Source: Molanna angustata (taxonomy: Eukaryota > Arthropoda > Insecta > Trichoptera > Molannidae). From it: DNA of 64,000 nt. The notes beneath the pieces are model-generated. The model saw only the letters and a list, made by a program, of their open reading frames with translations, was not told the DNA's origin and ran no database searches. The number at the start of each line of letters is the position of its first letter. Position 1 is the stretch's first letter. Below, piece after piece: positions 10,631-21,966 of the stretch. Position numbers and translations under genes: made by a program. Where the stretch lies: the NCBI GenBank assembly GCA_963576475.1, contig OY754967.1, forward strand, positions 22,159,914-22,223,913. The letters are read 5' to 3'.

Positions 10631-11287
10631 TGGATTTTTGTTTTGTTGTTTTTTTTTTATTTTATTTTAATTTTTTTATATTTCCAAATTACGCCAAATT
10701 GTGAGTGTAAATTTTTTTATTTTTTTTTGGTGTTGAGTTGTGTGTACTTTTTTTTTTGATGATATGTTATGTGTATATATAATTTTTTGATGTTGTCTGT
10801 TATTATATAAGAAATATTGATTTTGTTTTTGAAGATTAATTTATTTGAATTTGTTCATGATGTAATTAATGTATTTTTATTGTATTCCAGTTTTTGCGGT
10901 TAGTGGTTTTTGTTTCGTGACGGTGGACGGTGAACGGTGAATGCCTGCTAGTGGGGCCCTGTGAACGGCAAATGCAGTTCGCGGTTCTCAGTATGCGCTT
11001 GCGTATACTAGAGTATGCTCCATTGGTGAGGGTTCATCCGTAAACTGTTCACCAGTTCGCGTAATATTAATTTAAATATATGCGTGTTATTTTTAGTAAT
11101 ATTATATGTTATTGAAATAAATGAACCGATAAAATGACTGTGCTCCTCCCTCGAACACGAGATTTGATCTCAACTGAGGGATGAATAGATATTAAATAAT
11201 TTAATTTTAAGATACTGTTTATAATTCTTTTTATCATTAATGTATAATTGTTAAAATAAAAAAAAAATAAAAAAAAAAAAAAAAAAA

Positions 11288-11600
11288 CACCATCCATACA
11301 CCTTAATTTGGGTCTTACCACGTTTCGCCTCCCATCTGGTCGTGTGTTGAGAATCTTCCTCGGGACTCGGTTCTCTTCCATGAGCTAGAGATGTCCCAAC
11401 CATCTAAGGTGATAAGTTTTTATGTACTTTACTATGTTGGGCTCATTGTACATTGTACATACGTTCTAACTCATGGTTGTATCTTATCATCCATGTTATA
11501 TTTTAACAGACAGGCCCGAAGATTTATCTCAACAACTTTCTTTCAAAGACCAGAAGCTCATTTTCGTCTCGTTTACTACTCAGCAGGCCAAGTCAGTAAA
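11288..11600 (-). mobile_element. RTE-like LINE tail, right half
   Basis: This is the continuation of 6398-6535 beyond the inserted LINE. The minus frame from 11381 reads a VPRKILNTRPDGRR-type phrase, then PKLRCMDG up to the LINE poly-A. Further 5' in the element (11400-11600) are decayed remnants of the RTE ORF just upstream of this tail (minus-strand CTCATGGTTGTATCT and CAGGCCCGAAGATTT landmarks on the plus strand). Confidence 0.75.
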
Positions 11601-11664
11601 AAAATCGAGATCCGACAACGTCTCGCCGCTCTTCTCGCCAAATTTACGCCCGTGACGACAATTC

Positions 11665-12393
11665 GTAGTCACTAAGCGCTGTCGAGTTCGTAAATGCACT
11701 TATTAGTATTTGTCGCCGTTGGGCTGGCTTGCGGTACATTTTTGAATTATTATTTATGGCAATACACAATATCTTCCCCATGATTTGAATAAATGTCAAA
11801 TTTGTTTACTTAAATTTGTTAAATAAATATCAAATGGTCATATTTTTAAGCAAGAAAGCAAGTTATAATACGATTAAATTATTTTTTTTTGTGTTTATTG
11901 AATGTTTTGAGAATAATATTAAAAATTATTTTTAATTATATTTCGATCAATTTATCAAGTGTGATGACAGCAGCGTGTTATTTTTTTACTAAAAACTACG
12001 CCGAATTTTCTTTTGTTAAGTGTTAAAATAGCTTACAAGAATACTTTCTCAAAATCAAAAATTATTTCAAATCTATACCTACGGAAAACATTTACAGACG
12101 CATATTTCCAATAAATATGTAACCATATAAAACTTTTGTTACGCGGTAATTAGCAATATAAGAATTACGCGGAATATTTCAGGGGTTTGAAGAATCTCTT
12201 AAACGGCGTTGTTTAACCCCTTTATATAATTATTCTCAAAATAAATATGAAATTCGGCATTGTTTGCGTAAAAAATGACATTCAATTCAACATGGCGGTG
12301 CTAGATCTTGTCACTCGACTCGATGTCGACCCAATCTCGCCGTCAAATAAGTGGGCGAGAACGATTCGACGCATTATCTGCTTAGTGACTACC
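11665..12393. mobile_element. TIR element of about 730 bp (MITE-like)
   Basis: The left end GTAGTCACTAAGC is the exact inverted complement of the right end GCTTAGTGACTAC. Homology of the ends continues imperfectly inward for about 60 bp (TCGAGTTCG..CTTATT..CGCCGTTGGG on the left). The interior is AT-rich and non-coding. No convincing target duplication was found. It abuts a separate palindrome at 12396. Confidence 0.65.
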
Positions 12394-12395
12394 AA

Positions 12396-12433
12396 AACTG
12401 TCAAAATATCGATTAGTCGATATTTTGACAGTT
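12396..12433. repeat. Perfect 17-bp-arm palindrome
   Basis: Arms AACTGTCAAAATATCGA and its reverse complement are separated by TTAG. It lies 2 bp beyond the right end of the 730-bp TIR element. Function unknown. Confidence 0.9.
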
Positions 12434-12634
12434 AATCTCGACATTTATCAGTCGAGATCTACTTACAGACTTAGCCTGCTGGACCCAGCACTCGCCTCCG
12501 TATACTAGTACCTACTGGTCTCAACACCGTTTTATACAACAGTCAGCAAACGATATGAGGATATATTTATTATAATTTACATTTTTCAAAGACGTATTCA
12601 TTCTTATAAAACTAGTTGCATGTAACACATGAGA

Positions 12635-13545
12635 TCTAACTGTCGATGGCGATAGTATGTATAATCGAACAATACGTACCTACCAAACTAAAAACACTTA
12701 AAAGCAAATTTATAAACATTTTAATATATTTTATTTTCTATATAAAACATAAAGGTATATATATGTTAGGATAGGATAGTATGGAAGTCAGACTGTTTTG
12801 TATGTGGACAATATGAAAGCAGCATGATGTATGTATGTTTGGAGATTAAGCAAAATATTGAGTCCTCGTATGTAGATATTGTGTAGTGTTTACTGCCATA
12901 TAAATTGTATGAAACGATATCGTCACTAAATTCAATTTTTATAAAAATTGTTAAAAAAACTACAATGTTTAATAAATTTTCTAGTTGGGGTGTTTCGGCT
13001 TTTTTTCGATATTTTTAAAAACTTTAGAAATATAGGCATTTAAACACATAAATTTATCATAAAAAAATATTTTTCTTAATAAAAAATGTTTGAGAAACTC
13101 TTGATTTTTTTTCTGGAGTCTCAAAAAACCAATTTGAGACTTTGTATTTTTCTATGTTCATACCAATTTTCAGCATTCTAGCTTTTATGGTTTCTGAGAT
13201 ATATGGATAAATAAAAATTAAAAAAGTTGATAACTTCTGACTGAAAAGAAAATTGAAAATTCTCAGTAAAAAAAAATTGTAGTCCTATAAATATCTATAT
13301 ATTCTGAAATTTTAGGCTTTGTGCATTGAGCGGATGAAAAGTTTTAAGAGGGGGACTCCGAATTCTGAGTAAATCTATGTATGAAACATATATGCTGCGA
13401 AGCCTCTGTTGGTGTTTTCTGACTTCAATGTTGAAAAAACCTTGAAAAATACAGACCCTGCATACAAATCTCGCGTATCTTGGCTTGAAACTTTGTCGAT
13501 ATGATAAGAGAAATAAATTCTTTTGAACATATCGACAGTTGGAAA
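12635..13545 (+). mobile_element. 1-kb TIR repeat family, copy 2
   Basis: It is inverted relative to 1441-2446. It runs from ..AACTGTCGATGGCGATAGT to ATCGACAGTTGGA, with the terminal hairpin (about 13494-13540) and the conserved middle (TAGTTGGGGTGTTTCGGCTT and TAAACACATAAATTTATCA). Non-coding. Confidence 0.7.
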
Positions 13546-13920
13546 AATACTTATTCTAACATTTATTTATTTATTTATTTAGTAGCACAATATTATAAAC
13601 AAAATATACTAAAGATCTGTGCAAAAAATTGAAACAATAAACTTCTTATTTTTTATCCCTTTCCCAAAAAGCGATCAATAATTGTTCTACAACATTCGAC
13701 AAATAGTCAAATAAAAAATTAACACACGTGTATGAAATCTGCAAGGTTCGAATAAACGAAATAAACAATGTTTATTTCATTTGTGTACTATTTATAACAA
13801 AACTTAAATTTAATGAAATAATTCAAATATATGAAAATTTCATTACGAGCGTCATAGCTATGTCGAAATATAAATAAATGAACACAATAAATACTTAGGT
13901 ATAACTACATAAATTGAAAG
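13546..13920. other. AT-rich DNA with an (ATTT)n run
   Basis: A short TTTATTTATTTATTTA run starts near 13561. Nothing else was recognised. Confidence 0.55.
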
Positions 13921-13934
13921 ATTTCATTCATTCA

Positions 13935-14110
13935 TACAATCACGGCATTTCCCACAATGCGGGATAACCAGCGATATTTGTGCGGGTAAGCATTAGTTTA
14001 TAAAAGGAAGCAGGGACATGCTTGTATGCCCACACACTAGTCTCGTCTAACCTAAAAAGGCAACATTCAGAATGGTTGGTGAACCTCATTCCTGAACTTT
14101 GTAAGATGTT
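13935..14110 (+). repeat. Dispersed repeat (ACCATCACGGCAT family), copy 2
   Basis: It aligns with 5712-5895 over nearly its whole length (ATCACGGCATTTCCCAC.., CACACACTAGTCTCGTCT, GGTTGGTGAACCTCATT). Both copies end near TGTTATT, followed by unrelated DNA, so that is probably the repeat edge. Confidence 0.6.
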
Positions 14111-14129
14111 ATTTTGCGTGTTATAACAG

Positions 14130-14405
14130 TATTCTTCATCTACTTCTGGTGCTCTGTCAGGAACCCGCGAGGTTGGCGATCACTCTGGCGAATCTGTCCT
14201 GTGCTGCCCGGAATATCTGCTCCACATTTCTGAAGCCAGTACATAACCTAATATTACGTAGCCAGGACATCTGTCTCCATCCAGTCCCTCGGCGACCGTC
14301 TATATTTATTACAGCCAGGAGTTGCCTGGTTGTTTTGGCTCGACTTAAGGCTTCTGAGTTTGTAACCAGATCTTTCCAAGGGACAGAATTCTGTAGAAAT
14401 TAATA
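14130..14405. repeat. GC-rich repeat fragment of unknown class
   Basis: It is distinctly more GC-rich than its surroundings, with a phrase density (TCCATCCAGTCCCTCGGCGA, TCTTTCCAAGGG) like antisense LINE C-terminal coding sequence. I could not match it to a specific family, and the minus frames are broken by stops. Confidence 0.4.
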
Positions 14406-16190
14406 TTAATGATTTATTAAAGAATATCTAAAGTAACATTTTAATTTTTGTTTTGTTTTATTTTTATTTTAATCGTTAGGATTTGTGATTATTTTATATA
14501 TTTTTATATATATCCTCGTATATTACTTGGGTTGTCAAGTTTTTGCTTGCTTTTTAGTTTATATCAATGCAAATGTTCCTTTATATGATACCTAGGTTAA
14601 GATTTGTGTAATTTTAGTTAATTTGTATGTTTTTGTGAAATGTGACTCACTTCAAATGTTGTGTATTTTGTATTTTTTTTAAATAAATTTCCAAACAAAA
14701 TAACTGGTCGATGATAAGCCATATGTATTAATGTAGATACCTACTAGTATTCAGAATAAAAATCTGAGCTGCCAAACAAATTGCTGTTCAAAGAAATAGA
14801 CAATCGTTATTTATATAAACCCACAGTTTATCGCACGTTAATTGAAGATCAAGTCATTTTATTTAATTTAAACGTGTTGCGATCAAACAATGCATTGAAT
14901 CTAAATTATGTGCAATTTCACGTTCAACTATCAAACGACTATTGTTCTTGGTATTTATGTTAATTGCTACTTATTTGTTTCATACACGAAGATGAGTAGG
15001 TATAGGTATACAAATCCGCTTTTAATCTAACGCATAACAACCCGCGTTGCCAAATGTCATAGATTTAACAAAACCGTGGAAAGGAGAATCATAGTCTCTT
15101 TATTTGAAATAATGGGTATATAATATTATATTATGCTGTTTAATGGTATATTTCAAATAAGGAGAAAAATTGAAGCCTGAGGGCTCATCAATCCTATAAT
15201 TTGTGAGAATTTGTCTGTGAATATGGGTGTCAGAAAATGCAGTTCCATAAATTTAGTTTCCTACCTATATACTGGTTATCATTATTTAACGATTATACAA
15301 TAAAATAATTCAATTATTAATTTCCAAACGAGCTATATTTTTTTGCCCATCAAACACTTAATACAATTGATCAGTCAAATGATTGTCGTATTTTTTCAGT
15401 CAGTGAGATGGTAGTTACAACAAATTGAATATGTTTTTCTGTGTGATGTTGTAATGGATGACATCTTATTTGTTTTTTAAATAAAAACTGGTTACTTTAG
15501 TTACATCTTTTTTATTTTAATATTGATATGTAATTTACAATACATTTACTTATACTGACAACTGCTAATATTTACAAGGCAATGAACATCTCCATATTTT
15601 TACATCGCACCTACGCAATGTCCTGAATAAAAAATAATAAGTATGTATTATATCGTGTTCTTGTAAAATTTCATTAAATTTCGTAATTTTGACTCAAGAC
15701 ATGTACCTACATGTAATGTGGTTTATATTGTTAATTAACAAAGATATATTGACCTCTCTCATTTATAAATGAAGATTTTAATGTTTATGAATTAATTTTT
15801 TTTTATCAAATTAATTTAACGAAACACCAAAATAATATATTCTTAGAGTTCATCATTCGCCGTACAATTTTAAAACAAACTTGACAAGCATAATGTCAGT
15901 GCATATATAAATATATTATAATCGATAAACAATTATTAGGTAATGTTTTGTTTATTGTTTTATTGAATACCTTTTGCGGCATATTAGCAAATCATAAAGC
16001 TCACCATTCATAGCGCTTTTGTTGACACTTTACTTAATTTAAACGTATGCAGTGTGAATACAAAATGTAGTTATGTATAAAGTGCACAATGGTAACCTTA
16101 ATCTTAATGCCTAGACATGTTATCATAATTGAATAACTGCATCAAAATATATTTGATTTTCTTCTGTTTTTAAAGAAAAATAAGTATGTT
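14406..16190. other. AT-rich intergenic DNA, nothing recognised
   Basis: No ORF above 60 codons looks coding, and no repeat with a recognisable structure was found. Confidence 0.55.
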
Positions 16191-16194
16191 CATC

Positions 16195-16236
16195 TCATCA
16201 TATACATTTCATACTTATGAAATGTATATGATGAGA
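16195..16236. repeat. Perfect 20-bp-arm palindrome
   Basis: CTCATCATATACATTTCATA is followed after CT by its exact reverse complement. It lies directly before the RTE-like fragment at 16250 and may have arisen at that element's (ATG)n/(CAT)n tail. Confidence 0.85.
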
Positions 16237-16249
16237 TGAGATGCCTGCT

Positions 16250-16610
16250 TGAAATATTGTAGTTTTTCTACAGCCTGCTGCGGACCCTGACCTCCTCAAG
16301 AAATCGTCTCCATTCCTCCCTATCTACATAGAGTCAGTCTTCTCCAATTGGTCAGCTCCATCATTCTGATATCACCTAGCCATCTTCCAGCCATCTCAAC
16401 CAAGTCTTCCTTCAGAACAGGTATCTATTGCTTTTTTTAGAGTACACGCGGTCGCGGTTCATCTGGCAAACATGTCTAAACCAATGTAGGCGCTGAATTT
16501 TTATCAATCAGACAACATAGGTTTATTATACATTTTATCTAGCTCATGATTCTCCATGCCTCTCCCTTCTTAGTTAGGCCAAAGATTTTCCTCGTTTTTT
16601 TTTCTCCATT
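16250..16610 (-). mobile_element. RTE-like LINE tail fragment
   Basis: The antisense 3' portion is like 4865-5098 but extends further into the ORF: GACCTCCTCAAGAAA, CTCCAATTGGTC, TCTTCCTTCAGAACAGGT and, farther on, TCATGATTCTCCATGCCTCT and CCAAAGATTTTCCTCGT. It is decayed by indels and stops. Confidence 0.7.
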
Positions 16611-17084
16611 GTTAGCCATTTTTTATATTAATAGTAAAATTTATTGTAGTTTTATGTGACCTTATAATGTATCGATACGATGGTCGCCGCATTTGTACGG
16701 TGCGTTGTTTCCTAATATAATTGACACTACAAACCACAGCCAAATGTTACTCACTTCCCTATTGACAGACATTGGTCAACATCGTGGCCCGGCCCATTCA
16801 TGTCTTATCTGAAACAGGCCCGGCATTCAGTTTGACAATAATACTTATTTGACAATTTAACTTCTGTAACAATCAGGATCTAGAAGGCGGTGCAAGAAGG
16901 CAAGGCAGTGACAACTCAAATCTAGCTTGGGAATTCCACAAATGAATATCCAGTGTATAGATATGCTCAAGCTTAGGCTCACTTGTGTGATATTTTCTGT
17001 CTTTGAATTGCTATAATCGAATTGTCACAGTAGGGATGGGCCGACGATATTGTTGTGGTCGTCGGAAAGAAATTGATTGAAGCG

Positions 17085-17150
17085 GCACAGAATAGAGAAA
17101 AATGGAGACAGATGGAAGAGGCCTACATCCAGCAATGGAGGGAGGGCTAG
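17085..17150 (+). mobile_element. Short RTE-like LINE C-terminal remnant
   Basis: The plus strand reads EKWRQMEEAYIQQW, the usual RTE-type C-terminal phrase, then GGAGGGCTAGGAAGAAGAA. Only about 65 bp remain. A related 3' end on the plus strand is at 26465-26585. Confidence 0.55.
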
Positions 17151-17159
17151 GAAGAAGAA

Positions 17160-17950
17160 AACATATAGGTATATATGTTAGGATAAAATAGTATAGAGAT
17201 CAGACTGATTTCCTACCCAGAATATGAAAACAGCATCATGTATGTTTGTAGATTAAGTAGGTATCAAACTATTGAGTAAGATATTGTGTAGTGTTTACTG
17301 CCTTTCAAAATTGTATAAAACGATGTCGTCACTAAATTCAATTTTTACAAAAATTATTAAATAATTTTGGGATATAGGTACTACTGCAATTTTAAAATAG
17401 TTATAGAAAATTAAATTATCTAGTTGGGGTGTTTCAGCGATATTTTTAAAAACTTTGGAAATATAGGCAGTTAAACACATAAATATATCTTAAAAAAATA
17501 TTTTTCTTAATAAAAAATGTATGAAATACTCTAGAACTTTTTTAAAAAATATATGTCGGGATTTTGTTTTTGTCTATATTTATAAAAAAATTCAGCGTTC
17601 TAGCTTTTATGGTTTTTGAAATATATGGACAAATAAAGTAATCCTGATTGAAACAAAAATTCAAAATTCTTAGTATAAAAGTTTTATACGCCTATAACTT
17701 TCTATATTTTCTGAAATCAGAAGTTATTAGGGAGGGGGGGACACAAAGACACAAAGAAAATATTCTACTTCAAATTCTGAATTCATCCATATATATAGAA
17801 CATAATATTTGCTACGAATCCTGTAAGTTTGTCTTTTGGTATGCAAATAGTCCACCAAACCATACAAAATGTTCCTTCAAACATGCGTCTTGGCTTAAGA
17901 CTGTCAATTCATTAAGAGAATTAAATTCTCTTGAACGAATCGACAGTTGG
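17160..17950 (+). mobile_element. 1-kb TIR repeat family, copy 3
   Basis: It runs parallel to copy 2: shared TATATATGTTAGGATA.., TGTGTAGTGTTTACTGCC and TAGTTGGGGTGTTTCAGC stretches, ending at ATCGACAGTTGG with its hairpin (about 17905-17950). It is somewhat shorter, through deletions. Confidence 0.65.
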
Positions 17951-18049
17951 ATGAAAATCACTATACAAAAAAATTTCAAAAAATATTAATATAGAATACT
18001 TACTTTATTTCCAATACTCGGCAATTAAATACCAGAATAAAAGGTATTT

Positions 18050-19835
18050 TGAATTCATTCTTTTATTTTGATGAATTTCAAAGTTTGCAATCTTACTCAA
18101 CTTATTTGATGCACCATAACATTCTTCTTTTTGTCCTGGAACATGAATATGGAATTTGTGGGAATATTTTAAAATGGATGGGATCATATCTATCCAAAGA
18201 CCTTATATACTATAAAGTATATCTACCAGACCTTATATACTATAAAGTATATCTACCAGACCTTATATACTATAAAGTATATCTACCAGACCTTATATAC
18301 TATAAAGTATATCTACCAGACCTTATATACTATAAAGTATATCTACCAGACCTTATATACTATAAAGTATATCTACCAGACCTTATATACTATAAAGTAT
18401 ATCTACCAGACCTTATATACTATAAAGTATATCTACCAGACCTTATATACTATAAAGTATATCTACCAGACCTTATATACTATAAAGTATATCTACCAGA
18501 CCTTATATACTATAAAGTATATCTACCAGACCTTATATACTATAAAGTATATCTACCAGACCTTATATACTATAAAGTATATCTACCAGACCTTATATAC
18601 TATAAAGTATATCTACCAGACCTTATATACTATAAAGTATATCTACCAGACCTTATATACTATAAAGTATATCTACCAGACCTTATATACTATAAAGTAT
18701 ATCTACCAGACCTTATATACTATAAAGTATATCTACCAGACCTTATATACTATAAAGTATATCTACCAGACCTTATATACTATAAAGTATATCTACCAGA
18801 AAGATGGCAAATTACAAAATAACTCATCTTCTTTGTAGATAATTAAATATGGGGTGCCACAGGAGACAGTTTTGGTGGACATTCTTTTCATTTCGTATAT
18901 TAAAAGCTTGACGATTATAGAACATGAAGGTTTTGATTCATATGCTTATGCTGACGATCGCCTCATCGTATAATACTGCACTGCTGATAACATAAATAGT
19001 CTTGTGAATGATACCGTCGGCTGCATTGGAGAAATTGCTGCATGGATTTCACTCTATAAAATATAATTAAACCTAACGAAAACAGAGTTTATGTGGGTAG
19101 CTTCACCGCGACGACAGCGTCTAATTGAAAATACTCCGATTAATATCAATGTAGAAGCTCTTACACTTCAAATTTCTAGTCTTCCACTTGGACAACAAAC
19201 TATTGCTGGATTTGCAAATCTCAAAAACTGTTAGCGCTTGTTTCATTCATCTGAGACAATTGAAAAGTATCCGCCGAAACTTACCCAAAAACTAAGCTTT
19301 AATAACGGTTATAAATGCATTTGTTGTGTCAAGGCTGGATTACTGTAAAGCTTTTTATGCGGGTTTGCCCAAGTAACAGCTTGATAGATTACAAATACTT
19401 TTCAACGCAGCTTCTAGGTTGATATTTGGAGCCGACAAAATATGTCACATAATACCTCTTCTTAACGAACTACACTGGTTGAAATGTCCAGAACTAGAGA
19501 ACTATTAGGTATGCCTGATGATATTTAAGACTCTAAACGACTTGGCTCCACATTACATATATTGAAGAACTGTGCCAAAAGAATGTTCCACCAGGAAGAC
19601 AGCTTACATTGAGATTATCTGGATCACAGAGTACCAAATCTTTAAAATAATTGGACAGAGTCAATAAGGTGGCTTATTATGATCGCGGTTTCAGTGTGAA
19701 CGTACCTTTAAAATGGAATAAATTGCCCCTTGACATACGTAGAACTCAGAGAATTGACACCTTCGGTAAACTTCATAAGACTCCCTTGTTTCGTAGAGCC
19801 AACAAATAAGCTATAGCGCCCTTGGAGGGATCTTG
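18050..19835 (+). pseudogene. Decayed LINE reverse transcriptase carrying a minisatellite
   Basis: Read across frameshifts and stops, the plus strand gives RT landmarks in the right order. HNILLFVLEHEYGI..LKWMGSYLS precedes the array. After the array come KYGVPQETVL (for GVPQGSVLGP), SYAYADD at about 18938-18958, AAWISLYK, LTKTEFMW, a LERLQ-region equivalent, and WNKLPLDIR-like remnants near 19710-19740. The 3' end (GCGCCCTTGGAGGGATC.., AAACGGCGCT) also occurs at 40550-40590. The element is dead. The ORF from 18049 to 18822 is open only because the repeat unit is a multiple of three. Confidence 0.8.
18201..18800 (+). repeat. Perfect 20 x 30-bp tandem array
   Basis: Twenty contiguous 30-bp units begin with CCTTATATACTATAAAGTAT and show no visible differences between units. 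In the host LINE frame each unit encodes DLIYYKVYLP. The array sits at the place where related LINEs have the segment between YLS and the GVPQG motif. Complete homogeneity points to very recent expansion or to an assembly collapse. Confidence 0.97.
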
Positions 19836-20730
19836 TATCACTAAACGGCGCTTTATATATTCTATATAAAATTATTATTATTATTGCCATAAATTGTGAA
19901 TAATTACTAAATTGCTGTAAGTGAATCTTAAATTGTAGGTACATTATATCGTTTATATTCCATAATCACAATAAAGCAATAGCTAACATAAAATTTTCTT
20001 AATTCCGATCCTGGAATGTACCTACGTACCTATATCACATATACATATTATTATAGATGTAGAAGCGACAATCGATATCTTTTGGATGGGTGTAAAATGG
20101 AGCAATTTACAGAAATAATTGTTTAAATCAAGGTTTGTATTTAAATAATTTGATATAATTTATTTCGATAAAACTACATAAAAAAGGTACTGTTTTTTAA
20201 TAAATAACCAAAATTTCGTATACCAAAAGTTTTTGTAAAAAGTTTTACTATTTTCAACAGCGAAATAATCTACATATCTTCAAAAAAGGTAGCAATTACT
20301 AAATATATCGCCTTAATGGGTGCTGGCGCTATACGAATTCAATAAGTCTTAAATAAATCTGTTCGAATACGAATTCAATTAGTCTTATTCAATAGCTGTC
20401 AATATTCTGAATGAGCAAGTTCTTAGAGAAATATTTAGAGTTATGTAACTATTTTATTAAATACCTATCAATACACTTAAGGAAAAATACGATAAGTTTA
20501 AGTATAGGTACGAGAAATTCATACAGCTTTCATTTTTAATGGTTGAGGTGATACTTCATCATAACGATTTTGCAACTTTTAAAAGAAAACTTTTTAATGT
20601 TGTGTGAAATTATATGTGGGTTCGTATTAACTGTTTTTTTTTATTTTATTGTTGTTTTATTTCAATTTAGTTTATTCTTCCTCTTGTTATTACTAGTGTT
20701 TTATTTTCTTCATAAGGTATCTATTTTTTT
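19836..20730. other. AT-rich intergenic DNA, nothing recognised
   Basis: It contains short dispersed (ATT)n and a pair of GAATTCAATAAGTCTTA-like phrases around 20330-20395; otherwise featureless. Confidence 0.55.
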
Positions 20731-21057
20731 TATACATCATAATATTATATGCTATGGCCATCTAACTAGGAAATTCCTGTTTTAAGATGGCCAAGCAATT
20801 TAACCATTTATGGAAACTTTGTAGGTTTATTTGATTTTTTATACATCATAATATTATATGCTATGGCCATCTAACTAGGAAATTCCTGTTTTAAGATGGC
20901 CAAGCAATTTAACCATTTATGGAAACTTTGCAGGTTTATTTGATTTTTTATACATCATAATATTATATGCTATGGCCATCTAACTAGGAAATTCCTGTTT
21001 TAAGATGGCCAAGCAATTTAACCATTTATGGAAACTTTGCAGGTTTATTTGATTTTT
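20731..21057. repeat. Tandem repeat, 3 x 109 bp
   Basis: Units start at 20731, 20840 and 20949 and are nearly identical (one visible T/C difference). Each contains an internal hairpin whose stem is TGGCCATCT / AGATGGCCA around a loop with AGGAAATTCCT. Confidence 0.95.
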
Positions 21058-21164
21058 TTGTATCTACCATTACAGTATATTTAAAAAACTGTATGTTTCA
21101 TTGATAAATAAATAAATACCATACTGGGAATTGATTTTCTTTCTTCACACATAACACGTATCAA

Positions 21165-21220
21165 CACACAATGTGGAGCAATCAGCAACAGGTGTGCGGG
21201 TGTGCTTTACCTTGTCACGA
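21165..21220 (+). repeat. Fragment of the ACCATCACGGCAT-family repeat
   Basis: CACAATGTGGAGCAATCAGC and GTGTGCGGGTGTGCTTTACC match the middle of 5712-5895. Confidence 0.45.
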
Positions 21221-21585
21221 GTTACCGACTTAGAATCGTTTTCGCGTGTCCCGAAAACGAATGCCGGGTATTCGAAAATACAACAGGCAACAATAACTTC
21301 TCACATATTATACAAAATATATTAAAATATTAGTTCTGCGTGAATACATTTGTGTTAATCTTTAGGTACTACGTTGTCACGATCAACAAATAGAAGGAGG
21401 GAGAGCTGAACATCCTCGTCCCACGACCTGTAGATACATACCATAGATCTACCAAAAGAGAAGAAGCTATGAACTGTTATATGTAATTTTTTTTTGTCTT
21501 TTTTAATTTTCTTCTGTTTTCCCTATAAGCTTAATTTTATTTTTGTCATGCCATTACCATAGTACACAATGTATTGTCTATTAAC

Positions 21586-21640
21586 ATTAACACTCTGGTT
21601 GGTTGGAAAAAATTGCCGTTTGGCAATAAACCCTCAAGTG
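21586..21640 (+). repeat. LINE/SINE 3' tail fragment (TTGGCTGGAAGAAATTGCC type)
   Basis: GTTGGTTGGAAAAAATTGCC followed by TTTGGCAATAAACCC matches the tail at 60884-60925. Relatives lie at 48855-48895 and, inverted, at 55083-55130. This is the kind of conserved 3' end shared by many insect LINEs. Confidence 0.5.
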
Positions 21641-21869
21641 TAAAAAATATATGCACAAGAAGTTATACAAATACATAATAAGAAATAATTACTATTTGAT
21701 AAATATTGTTGCCTCGATTTGACATCCGTGTGCGACATAAAATTAGCCGGTGAATAAGTAAACAAACAATGCGTTAGTCGTGGTTAAAACTAAATTTGTC
21801 AATCCCTAACTATTCAAACAATATGCTTGTGTTTCAAGGATTTCTTCCGCAAAGCAAATAATGAAATTC

Positions 21870-21905
21870 TATAAAACACCTCGAAACCTTTTTACAAACA
21901 TCAGT
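21870..21905 (+). promoter_or_regulatory. TATA box and arthropod initiator of the 21967 gene
   Basis: TATAAAA at 21870-21876 is followed by TCAGT at 21901-21905, with its A 33 nt from the first T. That is the canonical spacing for an arthropod TATA/Inr promoter. The predicted 5' leader is about 64 nt. Strong TATA promoters are typical of highly expressed cuticle-type genes. Confidence 0.75.
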
Positions 21906-21966
21906 CTTATTTTAAGGTGTTACATATATGTTAATTTAACTGTGCAGTACATAGTTAAGTTCAAAC

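Larger units (their letters stand above)
6536..11287 (+). mobile_element. Full-length two-ORF LINE (Jockey/CR1-like)
   Basis: It is a complete non-LTR retrotransposon of about 4.75 kb: short 5' UTR, ORF1 (6610-7680), ORF2 (7688-10630), a T-rich 3' UTR of about 600 bp and a poly-A tail ending at 11287. The ends are deduced from the interrupted RTE-like host sequence. CACCAC at 6530-6535 and CACCAT at 11288-11293 flank the element and could be a short target duplication. Both ORFs are open with no frameshift, so the copy looks young. Clade is inferred from the three CCHC knuckles in ORF1 and the RT motifs; Jockey versus CR1 is not resolved. Confidence 0.9.

Noticed and set aside
11109..11381. 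Minus-strand frame with a poly-Phe run.
   Set aside because: It is a chimera of the RTE-like tail and the LINE poly-A read in antisense.
18830..19250. Possible functional reverse transcriptase after the 30-bp array.
   Set aside because: Stops and frameshifts break every motif block.
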